64,000 nucleotides of DNA from Candidatus Heimdallarchaeota archaeon LC_3 (GTDB lineage Archaea; Asgardarchaeota; Heimdallarchaeia; Hodarchaeales; LC-3): positions 60,306-124,305 of the forward strand of contig MDVS01000022.1 of the NCBI GenBank assembly GCA_001940645.1, written 5' to 3'. The position numbers and the translations under genes are program-made. Under the pieces are notes generated by a model. The model had not been told where the DNA came from and did not search any database. It worked only from the letters and a program-made list of their open reading frames with translations. Positions 1-7,864 of the stretch are shown piece after piece (the first letter of the stretch is position 1; every line of letters starts with the position of its first letter).

Positions 1-1685
1 ACAATATTACTCCGTAAAGAATTATGTCGAAATAGACGGATAATTACTGGATCTTTGACTACCTCAAAGACTGGTTCAGGGTAATTTCCTTCCTTACTAT
101 AATTAGTAACACGTTGCAGGACACCATACTTAAAATGCAAAGTATTAGGTTGATATTTCAAGAATAAATCTTCTGCTGATATTCGATCAGGCTTATATCT
201 TCTTCTACCATCCTTGTTAACATAATAAATATATCGTACTGGTCCATAAAATGATAATTCCTCTCTCCAGAACATCTCACCCATTTTTGTAAATTTTTTA
301 GCCTCTTTGCTCTCTATTAGATTAAATCTAAATAATTGTTCATTATCTTTCTGATTTATTTCTTTTGGGAGACATTTGAATTTGAAAGCAGATAAAAATA
401 ATTTTGCTATTGGTGATTCAGGTAATAATAATATTCTTTCTGGTGTCCCTCTAATATACGCCTCAAAGGTCGCTTTATTGGACAAGATTAGTTCGTCATA
501 AGCATTCTTACAAATAATTATAGATTCAGTCCACTTCGTTTCTCTTCTTCTACCTGCTCTACCTTCGCGTTGCAAAAAATCAGCTAAAGAATTTGGTAAG
601 CCCAAATGCACTACTCTTATTACATTAGCAACATCTATCCCTTGAGCTAACGTTTTTGGGGAAAAAACTAACATCGATCCTCTTTTCAATCTGTCTTCTA
701 TTATTGTTCTCTCTTCTTGAGATAGACCAGAATGATGAACAGTAACTACTTCTTTTAAGACTTCTTCCCTCTTAATTAATGAAGGAATTATTTTTCCGAA
801 TGATGATTGTAGACCTGCATGTATTGTATCTCGACGAAGTTGATCTGCTTCTGCAATAGATTGTGTAAAGACCAAAGTCATTCCTGGTTCAAACAAATAT
901 CGTAAAAATAATGTTACAAGATCCATTTGACTCATATCAGGGAGAACAATGTATTGTGTCATAGCTTTTTGTGACGAACCCCTAAATATTTGAGTAGGAA
1001 CACCATTAATATCAGAAAGAGTCTGAGCTACCTCCTGAAGATTTCCAACTGTAGCAGACAGAAAAATTATTTGTTTTGGCTTAATAATTTGGAGAATTTC
1101 GGTCATTAAAGCGATCTGTCTCGCATCATACATATGAATTTCATCAAAAATAATAGCTTCAAGATGCTTGAATGATTCTGTAAATTGTTCAAATCTATCT
1201 TTTTTCTTAAAATTTTCTAATAAAAAATTCGGATTAGTAGTAATAATTTCCCCATCTGATTTTTTACTTTCCTTCATGGTCTCTCCTGACCATTGATCTA
1301 TAGAAATACCAAACCAAGAGCCATATTCTTGTAATCGTTGTTGTTGTTGACGAGCAAGTACGTTTGTAGGATAAACTGATAATACTTGCCCTTTTACACC
1401 TTGTTTGAGCATACTGAATAAGGGAAAGAAACATGCTTCAGTTTTACCTGATCCCGTACCTGAGACCACAAGCACATTGTTTTTATTTCTTATAGCTTGA
1501 TAGACTTTAGCCTGATATTGATATAATTGAATATCAGGTAATCTCTGATCTAATTGCCTTGCAAAGATTTGAGAAAAGACTTGTGTAGTCCCCTCGAGAG
1601 TAAAAATAAGATTTGCTAAATTCTCAACTAGCGGACTAGTCCGAATTTGTATATTATAATAAGCTAAGTTTGTTTCTGTTGTCAT
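1..1685 (-). CDS. DEAD/DEAH-box SF2 helicase (Lhr/MrfA-like), 3' end off the window
   Basis: My own translation of the minus strand gives an open frame from an ATG at 1685 to the left edge, about 561 residues, C-terminus missing. It carries Walker A GTGSGKTE (about residues 73-80), a DEIH box (about 180), the SAT motif in LSATV (about 209) and the arginine-finger motif VI QREGRAGRR (about 375). Together these define two RecA-like lobes of a superfamily 2 ATP-dependent nucleic-acid helicase. The QxxGRAGRR form resembles the Lhr and YprA/MrfA helicases that act in DNA repair, but the C-terminal domains that would separate them are outside the window. A TATA-like box on the same strand lies about 26 nt before the ATG, so the mRNA may be nearly leaderless. 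It is divergent from the gene at 1913. Confidence 0.88.
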   Translation of the reverse strand, partial: MTTETNLAYYNIQIRTSPLVENLANLIFTLEGTTQVFSQIFARQLDQRLPDIQLYQYQAKVYQAIRNKNNVLVVSGTGSGKTEACFFPLFSMLKQGVKGQVLSVYPTNVLARQQQQRLQEYGSWFGISIDQWSGETMKESKKSDGEIITTNPNFLLENFKKKDRFEQFTESFKHLEAIIFDEIHMYDARQIALMTEILQIIKPKQIIFLSATVGNLQEVAQTLSDINGVPTQIFRGSSQKAMTQYIVLPDMSQMDLVTLFLRYLFEPGMTLVFTQSIAEADQLRRDTIHAGLQSSFGKIIPSLIKREEVLKEVVTVHHSGLSQEERTIIEDRLKRGSMLVFSPKTLAQGIDVANVIRVVHLGLPNSLADFLQREGRAGRRRETKWTESIIICKNAYDELILSNKATFEAYIRGTPERILLLPESPIAKLFLSAFKFKCLPKEINQKDNEQLFRFNLIESKEAKKFTKMGEMFWREELSFYGPVRYIYYVNKDGRRRYKPDRISAEDLFLKYQPNTLHFKYGVLQRVTNYSKEGNYPEPVFEVVKDPVIIRLFRHNSLRSNI

Positions 1686-1710
1686 AAGATTCAATAATAA
1701 TACTTAGTGT

Positions 1711-1720
1711 ATTTTAAATA
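1711..1720 (-). promoter_or_regulatory. TATA-like box for the helicase gene
   Basis: On the minus strand this reads TATTTAAAAT and sits about 26-35 nt before the helicase ATG at 1685, the spacing expected for an archaeal TATA box of a leaderless or short-leader transcript. In such AT-rich DNA chance matches are common, so support is positional only. Confidence 0.35.
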
Positions 1721-1912
1721 AGAAAAGAAAAAAAGTTCTAGAAATATGAGTGCTATTCTTTTAATAGAATCTGAGAGTTTGGAGAAAAATTAAGCTTTTT
1801 AAGGAATAAAAGTTAGCAATTTTTATAGTAAAAAGAGAAAATATTTAAGTAAGATTCAATTACGTATTGTTAATTATCAAAATGGACTAAATCACAATTA
1901 AATGATTTTTTT

Positions 1913-3667
1913 ATGATAAAAAATATTCTCAATAGACCTTTTATTGAATTTATTGATTTGACCGTTAAAATATACAAATTACGATTCGATAATCCTGATT
2001 TAAGTAAGGCTTATAAGCTCTCTAAGAAAGATCATTTCCTTAAAGCTCAACCAATGTTTTTGGAAGTAATAAACTTCTTTAACGATCTATCAACAGAGAC
2101 TATTAAAATTTTTAACCTTGAATTAGAAATAATTCATAGACCATTTTCTCCAGAGGGCATTAAACACATTATTATTAAAAACAATTTTAATATTCTTGAA
2201 CTGTTTGATAGAATTCTTCCTATATCAACCGATTTACTCAAAGATTTTGAAAAATTCAGATCATTCTTGATGTGTTTAGAGGATGTCTACTTATTTAAAG
2301 ATTTTTATTTTAAGTGGATATTATTTTTTGTAGAAAACGTGGATCTTCGCCAAGATTTCTACTATGTTACTTCCTACCAACTAATTTTAGTTTATACCCA
2401 TTTTGTAGATTCACTGGAAGCACCAATAAATCCGGTGTTACCACTCTTTTTCCATCTATTAAAAGAAGAGTTATTATTCGATGACAAATTTTCACCGGAT
2501 CGATTTAATAAAATATTTACATCAAAAATAAGAGAATTTAATAATGAGGCAAATAAATCATTTACGATAAGGGAGTTTTTGTCCTATTTAAGTGAAAAAG
2601 AAAACAAAAGGCACATTCCTTTGTTTAGTTCTAAGTTGCAAACATTCCAGTTAAAATCTCATATAAAAGACTCTCTTTCCTTTAGTCATGTCTTAAGAAA
2701 TTTCCTTCTAAAACAATTTTGGAATTTTGCTAATAATGATGTAGAATTTAATATCCATTTATTAGGACTAAAATATTTTATCCTAGAAATATCAGGTGAG
2801 ACAAAAATACCCACGGATATTCCAGATTACGTTATACTAGTTGAACAATTCGAAGAAATAACAGTTTTAGTGTTAGTCTGTTCTGTGGATAATTCAAAAA
2901 AAATTAAAAATAATTTTTTGAGAGTTAATCAACTCTGCGAATCAAGAAGTCTGGGATTATATCTATTAAAAGACAGATTTTCCTTCAATATCAAGAAATC
3001 AGTTGGAGACTTTCCTGTTGTTGAGAAAAAGTTCATATTCCACCAAGCAAGAAATTATTTACAAAAATTCAAACACATCCCGAATTTCTATAAAGATTAT
3101 ATCTCAAAATGGCACACACCAGGAAGAATGAGTCTAGGATTAGTATTCGATGAATCAATATTCCAAAAGAAATTCGATGAACTGACATCTTTACGAACAG
3201 AACATGTCTTAAACAAAAACCTTGATAGAATTTTCTTTACCAATTTTCCTTTAACAATGCCACTTATCAAAGAGATTAGATATCTCATTATTTATATTAG
3301 AATTCTAGGATTAAAGCAAAATTTTACATCAAAACAAGACCTTTTGAAGCTAGTAACTGACTATGCACAAATCTGGGTAGATAGATTAATTCTCTGGGAG
3401 ACCAATGATTCTATATTATTAAATTGTTTTATTCCTTTTGGTTGGGAGACATTTATTAAGAATATTAAGGATTTGGTAACGAAGAATAGCGAAACATTTA
3501 TTTTTTTGAGTAAGACAATTGAGCTAACTGATAGTGAAGGTCTAAAGAGCAGATATTCCAGCCAGACTTCAATTCCGCCTTTAGAGACTTTTGATAAAGA
3601 AGAATTTATGTTTAACATTAAATTTCCCTTATTAAGTGATATTAAAAGAGATTTCGGAATAATATAA
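1913..3667 (+). CDS. Hypothetical protein, 584 aa
   Basis: I do not recognise the family. The product is a soluble, mostly helical protein rich in Phe, Lys and Leu, with no signal peptide, clear membrane segment or Cys cluster. Around residues 285-345 a beta-rich stretch (a PDYVILVEQ-like strand, then VLVLVCSV, then GLYLLKD) has the hydrophobic strand rhythm of Rossmann or nuclease-like folds, but no catalytic set can be read with confidence. It is divergent from the SF2 helicase with a 227-nt shared upstream region. An A/T-rich TATA-like element at about 1841-1848 could serve it. Antisense ORFs inside it are shadows. The helicase neighbour makes a nucleic-acid role possible, but that is inference. 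Confidence 0.7.
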   Translation: MIKNILNRPFIEFIDLTVKIYKLRFDNPDLSKAYKLSKKDHFLKAQPMFLEVINFFNDLSTETIKIFNLELEIIHRPFSPEGIKHIIIKNNFNILELFDRILPISTDLLKDFEKFRSFLMCLEDVYLFKDFYFKWILFFVENVDLRQDFYYVTSYQLILVYTHFVDSLEAPINPVLPLFFHLLKEELLFDDKFSPDRFNKIFTSKIREFNNEANKSFTIREFLSYLSEKENKRHIPLFSSKLQTFQLKSHIKDSLSFSHVLRNFLLKQFWNFANNDVEFNIHLLGLKYFILEISGETKIPTDIPDYVILVEQFEEITVLVLVCSVDNSKKIKNNFLRVNQLCESRSLGLYLLKDRFSFNIKKSVGDFPVVEKKFIFHQARNYLQKFKHIPNFYKDYISKWHTPGRMSLGLVFDESIFQKKFDELTSLRTEHVLNKNLDRIFFTNFPLTMPLIKEIRYLIIYIRILGLKQNFTSKQDLLKLVTDYAQIWVDRLILWETNDSILLNCFIPFGWETFIKNIKDLVTKNSETFIFLSKTIELTDSEGLKSRYSSQTSIPPLETFDKEEFMFNIKFPLLSDIKRDFGII

Positions 3668-3731
3668 ATTTTGATAGAATAATAAGTTGATAATTCTATT
3701 CAAGAAAGGATTTCAGAGCGATTACTTATTT

Positions 3732-3842
3732 TTAGACCAATTCATCTTCAGGTTCTAAAATTCCACCATCTTTTCTTATTGTTTTGATTTTTCGATGCTG
3801 GAATTTATTTTTTGTCTTTTCCATTTGTTTCATCTCATACAT
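3732..3842 (-). CDS. Possible 36-aa basic peptide or gene remnant
   Basis: In the 626-nt gap between 3667 and 4294 the minus strand holds an ATG-started frame of 36 codons with a very basic middle (KTKNKFQHRKIKTIRK) and an acidic end (GGILEPEDELV). The frame stays open about 12 codons upstream of the ATG, which suggests the tail of a longer decayed gene. There is no convincing ribosome-binding site. It could also be chance. Confidence 0.25.
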   Translation of the reverse strand: MYEMKQMEKTKNKFQHRKIKTIRKDGGILEPEDELV

Positions 3843-4293
3843 TTTAGGTAGTAATTTGATAATTTGATAATAATATCAAGTCTTCAGGAATTTTGGGTCT
3901 AAATTATCAGTCTTGATGCTCTTATTATCAAATTTATTAATTTTTTACAAATTCACTACCATAGATTTTTAGTGAAAAAATACAGTTTCCACACTAAAGA
4001 ATAAAATTGGCTTTTATATAGGAGAGAAAGAAAGTAGTCACCAATTGTATCTATTCTATACTAGAAGTACTATATATGAAATAAATTTCATTTAGTGATA
4101 TGATACTAACAATCTAATAATTATAGGATTATTTGTCCATTTCTTATTTATTGTCGGAAGTAGTAGATATTATTGAACCGAAAACTTCTATGGTGATATT
4201 ATGAGAACAATGACAATGGGATTTGAAAAGTTCTGGTGCTTAAAAAAAGTTGATACTTTTAACGAAATAATTTTTAATAGGAGTGTTTAACAC
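3843..4293. other. Intergenic region, no gene seen
   Basis: About 450 nt without a coding-like frame. The last 25 nt contain an SD-like AGGAG at about 4280 that serves the zinc-finger gene at 4294. An AT-rich ACTATATATG stretch around 4070 could be a promoter element, but it is far from any start. I see nothing else in it. Confidence 0.5.
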
Positions 4294-4668
4294 ATGAATT
4301 ATCTCACGATGATCTTCTGTCCCACTTGCAAGAAAGAATTTGCCATATATGCTAATTCTGATCTTTTTTCTGAGCCTATAACCCACGAATCTGAAAGTAT
4401 TCATAGATTTAAATACAAAAATAGAAAAATCTACTTAGAAAAGTTCATCAGATTAGTTTTAGAAGAAGAAATCTCATTAGAAGATTCTGGGGAATTGGAA
4501 GCTGAACAGAATCCCCGGACTGTTGCGTGTTTTCTTTGTGGCAAAAGAGGACGGGATCCATGTATATGTCCTATGTGTAATGTTGTGACTTGCAAAGAAT
4601 GCTGGGATGATCACGATGAATTATTAATAGAAGTTGAACTAGATGACCAAAGCATGAAATATCTCTAA
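4294..4668 (+). CDS. Small two-part zinc-finger protein, 124 aa
   Basis: The protein has an N-terminal CPTC pair (residues about 9-12) followed by a conserved-looking HRFKYKNRKIYLEKFI segment. The C-terminal treble-clef-like cluster reads CFLCGKRGRDPCICPMC and then CKECWDDHDE, giving several CxxC pairs plus His. This pattern resembles B-box or RING-like zinc fingers that mediate protein contacts; the exact family is not certain. The start at 4294 is preceded by AGGAG at a normal spacing of 9 nt. A later ATG at 4309 is possible. The N-terminal CxxC...H.FKY module recurs at the start of the 644-aa coiled-coil protein at 19052. A broken partial copy of this gene's 3' end lies at 5870-6053. Confidence 0.75.
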   Translation: MNYLTMIFCPTCKKEFAIYANSDLFSEPITHESESIHRFKYKNRKIYLEKFIRLVLEEEISLEDSGELEAEQNPRTVACFLCGKRGRDPCICPMCNVVTCKECWDDHDELLIEVELDDQSMKYL

Positions 4669-4743
4669 CGAGGATAATTGAGTAAGTTACAAATAAATCG
4701 TATGACCCCTTAATATCAAGTGTTAGTACTTTAGTGATGAATA

Positions 4744-5514
4744 ATGATTTCTGATTCCTTTAAAAAAAGAATTTTCTTAATTGTCATAATAGTGTCAGCA
4801 ACAACTCTATTTTTTACACCTTTAACGACAATCAAGCGTCCAGTTAGTGAAAGTTCTTTAACATTTGGTACTTATGGATTTGAAAGTTTTTCAACAAAAG
4901 ACAATAACGAATTGGTAGAACTAAAATATCCAATGAATATTACATTTTCAAATGTCTCGACAGGACCTAATTACGACATAAATGTCTTCACGATTTTAAC
5001 TGGATTTTATATGCCGATAGGTATAGAATTTACGTTTTCAATTTCAGGACTTGTAAATAAAACAGTAATTTCAAATGAGAATGGAAGTGAAATTATCACC
5101 AGCATAACACAATTTTGGGATTATGTACCTGATGATTTCATTTATATTGATAAAAGTACTCCTAATAATCCGCTGACTACCTACAAAGGAATTCATTCTG
5201 ATAATGAAGGAAATTGGACATATTTTGGGAAGTTAAACTATCTTGATTCTGCACCGATCAGGGGACATACTAAAATTTACTTTAAAACTAACTTCACTTG
5301 TGCAAATGAATTTTTTAACGGAAAAAGGGAAAACTTATCAACTTCAAACTTTACTTTTGTTCAAGTACGTCAATTCAAGTTTAGAATAACATTCACATGG
5401 GAAAATAAAATAATGGGTATATTTCCTATTACATCCAACAATGCAGAGCTAATTATTGGTGATGGAAGAGATATTTTAGATTGGAAAGCAATATATTTAA
5501 CTCCGTTAGACTAA
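4744..5514 (+). CDS. Secreted or anchored exoprotein, 256 aa, paralogue of 40194-40973
   Basis: The N-terminus has a short basic stretch and one hydrophobic segment (about residues 10-27), consistent with a signal peptide or signal anchor. The rest is beta-rich with many NxS/T sequons, typical of an archaeal exoprotein. A second gene at 40194 encodes a protein about 85% identical by eye over its full length, differing by a small indel near residue 22. The DNA similarity starts only about 14 nt before the ATG, so the promoter was not carried along. No family is recognised and no catalytic motif is visible. The first half of the alignment and the last 40 residues are the best conserved parts. 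Confidence 0.8.
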   Translation: MISDSFKKRIFLIVIIVSATTLFFTPLTTIKRPVSESSLTFGTYGFESFSTKDNNELVELKYPMNITFSNVSTGPNYDINVFTILTGFYMPIGIEFTFSISGLVNKTVISNENGSEIITSITQFWDYVPDDFIYIDKSTPNNPLTTYKGIHSDNEGNWTYFGKLNYLDSAPIRGHTKIYFKTNFTCANEFFNGKRENLSTSNFTFVQVRQFKFRITFTWENKIMGIFPITSNNAELIIGDGRDILDWKAIYLTPLD

Positions 5515-5610
5515 TACAAATCAGATTCGGAATTAATAAAGAAATAACCTCAGTAAATATTACACATGAAACTTGAATTATTTAGAAAATAAAATCATGA
5601 GTTAAATTAA

Positions 5611-5835
5611 ATGAAATTTAATCCCAAAAAAATGCTTAAAATGATGAAGGAGAGACCAAAAGACCTACCCGAAACATTAAAATGCTTGGAATGTGATTTT
5701 AATATGCAAATTCCTCACCATTGTCGTGCTTCTATGCATTTTGATGATGACTTGTTAGTTTGTTGGATGGGTAAGGAATGTGGTTATCAAGAAATCCCGA
5801 AACATCATAATTTGCCAATGATTATCTCTAAATAA
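5611..5835 (+). CDS. Small Cys/His-rich metal-binding protein, 74 aa
   Basis: The sequence has two candidate metal sites: CLECDFNMQIPHHC (residues about 24-37) and CWMGKECGYQEIPKHH (about 50-65), separated by an acidic DDD. Spacing of Cys and His pairs suggests one or two zinc or other metal ions. It is soluble, with a basic N-terminus. I do not assign a function. The neighbouring genes on the other strand (DUF1326 and DUF2182, both with Cys-rich sites) hint at a local metal-handling theme. An ATG with a modest upstream GAGTT serves as start. Confidence 0.65.
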   Translation: MKFNPKKMLKMMKERPKDLPETLKCLECDFNMQIPHHCRASMHFDDDLLVCWMGKECGYQEIPKHHNLPMIISK

Positions 5836-5869
5836 CTGTATAAAAGAAAAAAGAGCGAAATACTTTTTT

Positions 5870-6053
5870 GTGACCTGCATAGATTGTTGGGACGACCATG
5901 ACGAAGTCCAATTCTATATCTTGATGAGTATCAAGTATTTGGTGGTGCTCAAAATGAGGGTACAGTAATTGTATCTAAAGAATATGATTCAAAAGTGGAT
6001 TTTGTTGCATTCACGATGAATTATTAATAGAAGTCCAATCTGACAATCAATAA
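5870..6053 (+). pseudogene. Mosaic of zinc-finger and LuxC gene fragments
   Basis: Three pieces lie head to tail. Positions 5870-5903 encode VTCIDCWDDHDE, matching the 3' part of the zinc-finger gene at 4294-4668. Positions 5917-6003 match an internal piece of the LuxC-type gene (8962-9048), about 77 of 87 bases by eye, in frame as YLDEYQVFGGAQNEG and so on. Positions 6012-6053 return to the zinc-finger gene (HDELLIEV). So a fragment of a LuxC-like gene sits between two partial zinc-finger copies. The LuxC fragment differs from the intact copy largely at synonymous sites, so it derives from a once-coding paralogue rather than a very recent copy. There is no start codon and no intact product. 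Confidence 0.8.
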
Positions 6054-6065
6054 TTCGTAAAATTT

Positions 6066-6683
6066 TTACGGTCCTTTCCATTTACCTGTTGAAATACTTG
6101 CATTTCTTTTAGGATAATCAAATTTAAAATTATCAGATATATCAACCTCATATTTATCAGCTGAAAAGTTGTCTTCCCTTTTTGTTAACATACCTTGAGG
6201 GATGAGAATTGACGGGAATTGTTCTTCTCCTGTGACACTTAAAATAGGTCCAAACTCAACATTAACCTTGTCTTTTATTTTGAACCAGCTATTTTTTCCA
6301 TCTTTATGAACTTCTATTTTTGCAGTTTTTACATCGATACTTTTCGACACAGTTGACATAAAGATTCCAATTGGACCACCTGCTTTACCGGTTGCAATCT
6401 CTGTTATTGCTTTTTTTTGATCCTCACTAGATGATTCATCTAAAAAAACGACTCCTTCACCATTCAATTCATGTAAGGGTCCCGGCCATTTTGCTACTAA
6501 TGCCCAAATTTGACCATCCAACTTAACGCCATTATAAGATCCTTCTTCCACTACATATGCTACTGTGCCTTCACATGTTCCGTAAGTTGGTGACGCTTGA
6601 AATGTGCATGGACATCCATAATCACAATTACAAGCTACTAATTGATCTACATTTAATTCCCATTTTTCGACTGTACTCATCAT
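6066..6683 (-). CDS. DUF1326 domain protein, 205 aa
   Basis: The N-terminus WELNVDQLVACNCDYGCPC, followed by PTYGTCEG, is the signature of the DUF1326 family, whose Cys-x-Cys...CPC motif probably binds a metal. The remaining beta-rich region (WALVAKWPGPLHELNGEG, then GGPIGIFMSTVS) follows the family pattern and the length is normal. It is encoded 28 nt downstream of a DUF2182 membrane protein on the same strand, the standard DUF2182-DUF1326 pairing, so the two are probably cotranscribed and act together. The biochemical role is unknown; copper or other metal handling is often suggested, which is inference. The ATG at 6683 is followed by a second ATG at the next codon. Confidence 0.9.
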   Translation of the reverse strand: MMSTVEKWELNVDQLVACNCDYGCPCTFQASPTYGTCEGTVAYVVEEGSYNGVKLDGQIWALVAKWPGPLHELNGEGVVFLDESSSEDQKKAITEIATGKAGGPIGIFMSTVSKSIDVKTAKIEVHKDGKNSWFKIKDKVNVEFGPILSVTGEEQFPSILIPQGMLTKREDNFSADKYEVDISDNFKFDYPKRNASISTGKWKGP

Positions 6684-6711
6684 TAGACCTCAAGTTTTAT
6701 TCAGATTGTTC

Positions 6712-7470
6712 TTAAAGTACTAAAAATATTAGACCTAAAACAATAAAAAGAACTCCAATTATTTTAGCAAATTTTTCTCCCACTATAAATATTTTTTCTA
6801 TAAAAATAAAAACAGCAATTATTCCCATGTATGCTGGATTCATCATACCCAGACTAATTTGAACTAGCATCAATCCCCAACAGCAACCTATACAATATAA
6901 TCCATGATGACTACCCATTCTAACAGCTCCTATTATACCATCATGCCAATCGTGCATAAAAAAATGAATAGGAGATCTACAATGGCCTAAACAGAGATTT
7001 TTCCATCTAGTTAACTGGTAAATTCCTGCAACAACAAATGCAAGTCCAGTAATTACTGTGCTCCATATAGTAAATATAGAAAACAAAAAGAAATTAATTA
7101 TAGCCAGTCCTACTCCAATAGATGACCAAATTCCTAAATATCCAAAAATAAAAAATGTAGTTGATATGGTTTCAAATCCATAATTTGTTCTTGATTGGGA
7201 TATTGTTGTAAACAAAAGAACCATTGGAATGATTGATGGCAACATCATTGCGATCATCATTACAGTCCACATCCAAGTAAAATTTATTGATTGAATAATC
7301 TGTGGAGAGAGAAATATAGGTAAACTAACATAAAATTGACTATAACTGACAATCCATGCAAAAAATGATAATAAAATTAAGGAAATAATTATTAGATATT
7401 TTTGGTTTGTTTTCAAAAGGTTCGTATGTACAAACACTTGGGAAGTATTGATATTTGACAATATTTTCAC
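6712..7470 (-). CDS. DUF2182 metal-binding integral membrane protein, 252 aa
   Basis: Around seven hydrophobic segments are visible. Diagnostic DUF2182 motifs are MWTVMMIAMMLPS in the second membrane segment, CLGHCRSP with the following HDWHDG, and the GSHHGLYCIGCCWGLM stretch. The Met, Cys and His clusters are candidate metal ligands within the membrane. It is the upstream gene of the pair with DUF1326 (28-nt gap), and both probably share a promoter in the AT-rich DNA before 7470. Length is typical. The N-terminal 30 residues look cytoplasmic. Confidence 0.9.
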   Translation of the reverse strand: MKILSNINTSQVFVHTNLLKTNQKYLIIISLILLSFFAWIVSYSQFYVSLPIFLSPQIIQSINFTWMWTVMMIAMMLPSIIPMVLLFTTISQSRTNYGFETISTTFFIFGYLGIWSSIGVGLAIINFFLFSIFTIWSTVITGLAFVVAGIYQLTRWKNLCLGHCRSPIHFFMHDWHDGIIGAVRMGSHHGLYCIGCCWGLMLVQISLGMMNPAYMGIIAVFIFIEKIFIVGEKFAKIIGVLFIVLGLIFLVL

Positions 7471-7579
7471 AAATAAGCCTTGATTAACTATAAAAATTAT
7501 TTAACTTTCATTGTAATTATTGATTTAACTAAATAGGAGTTGAAATAAAAGAAATTATTTTTTAATATTAAAGCATTAT

Positions 7580-7723
7580 TCAATATATTACACATATCAT
7601 AGGACTAATTCTATTATTGATATTTATTTCTTCAATAGCTAAAAGTACACCCCTTTCTATATCAGTACCTGGATCAATAGACATCGGTCCTAATAAACCA
7701 ATTTTTATAGTCTGTAGGAATTG
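7580..7723 (-). pseudogene. Remnant of a branched-chain amino-acid-type ABC solute-binding protein
   Basis: Between two stops the minus strand reads a 47-residue piece containing IKIGLLGPMSIDPGTDIERG followed by VLLAIEEIN. This is the N-terminal signature of type-1 periplasmic binding proteins of the Peripla_BP_6/LivJ class (IKIG..GP.S...G...G...A..EIN). No signal peptide, start or remaining domain is present, so it is a decayed fragment. It occupies much of the 394-nt gap between the DUF2182 gene and the LuxC operon. Confidence 0.7.
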
Positions 7724-7820
7724 TCAAACTATATTCAGAGAAGAATAGTATTTTTTTAATTATTTATATTGTACTTCTAGTGAAATTTAATTTATTTCTG
7801 AAGAAATGACCTTTTCTATT

Positions 7821-7857
7821 ATATAAACCGGAGTTGTATTAGTTGGGTAAGGTGATT
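7821..7857 (+). promoter_or_regulatory. Promoter and ribosome-binding site of the LuxC operon
   Basis: TATATAAA at 7821-7828 is a strong archaeal TATA box. It is 36 nt before the ATG at 7865, predicting a short 5' leader of about 10-20 nt. AAGGTGAT at 7850-7857 is a near-perfect SD sequence with 7-nt spacing. This is the best promoter/SD combination in the first 10 kb and probably drives the five-gene operon ending at 12572. Confidence 0.7.
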
Positions 7858-7864
7858 CTTACTC

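Noticed and set aside
3097..3618. Minus-strand frames inside the 584-aa gene
   Set aside because: They are antisense to a long, consistent coding frame, have no SD and show low-complexity shadow composition.
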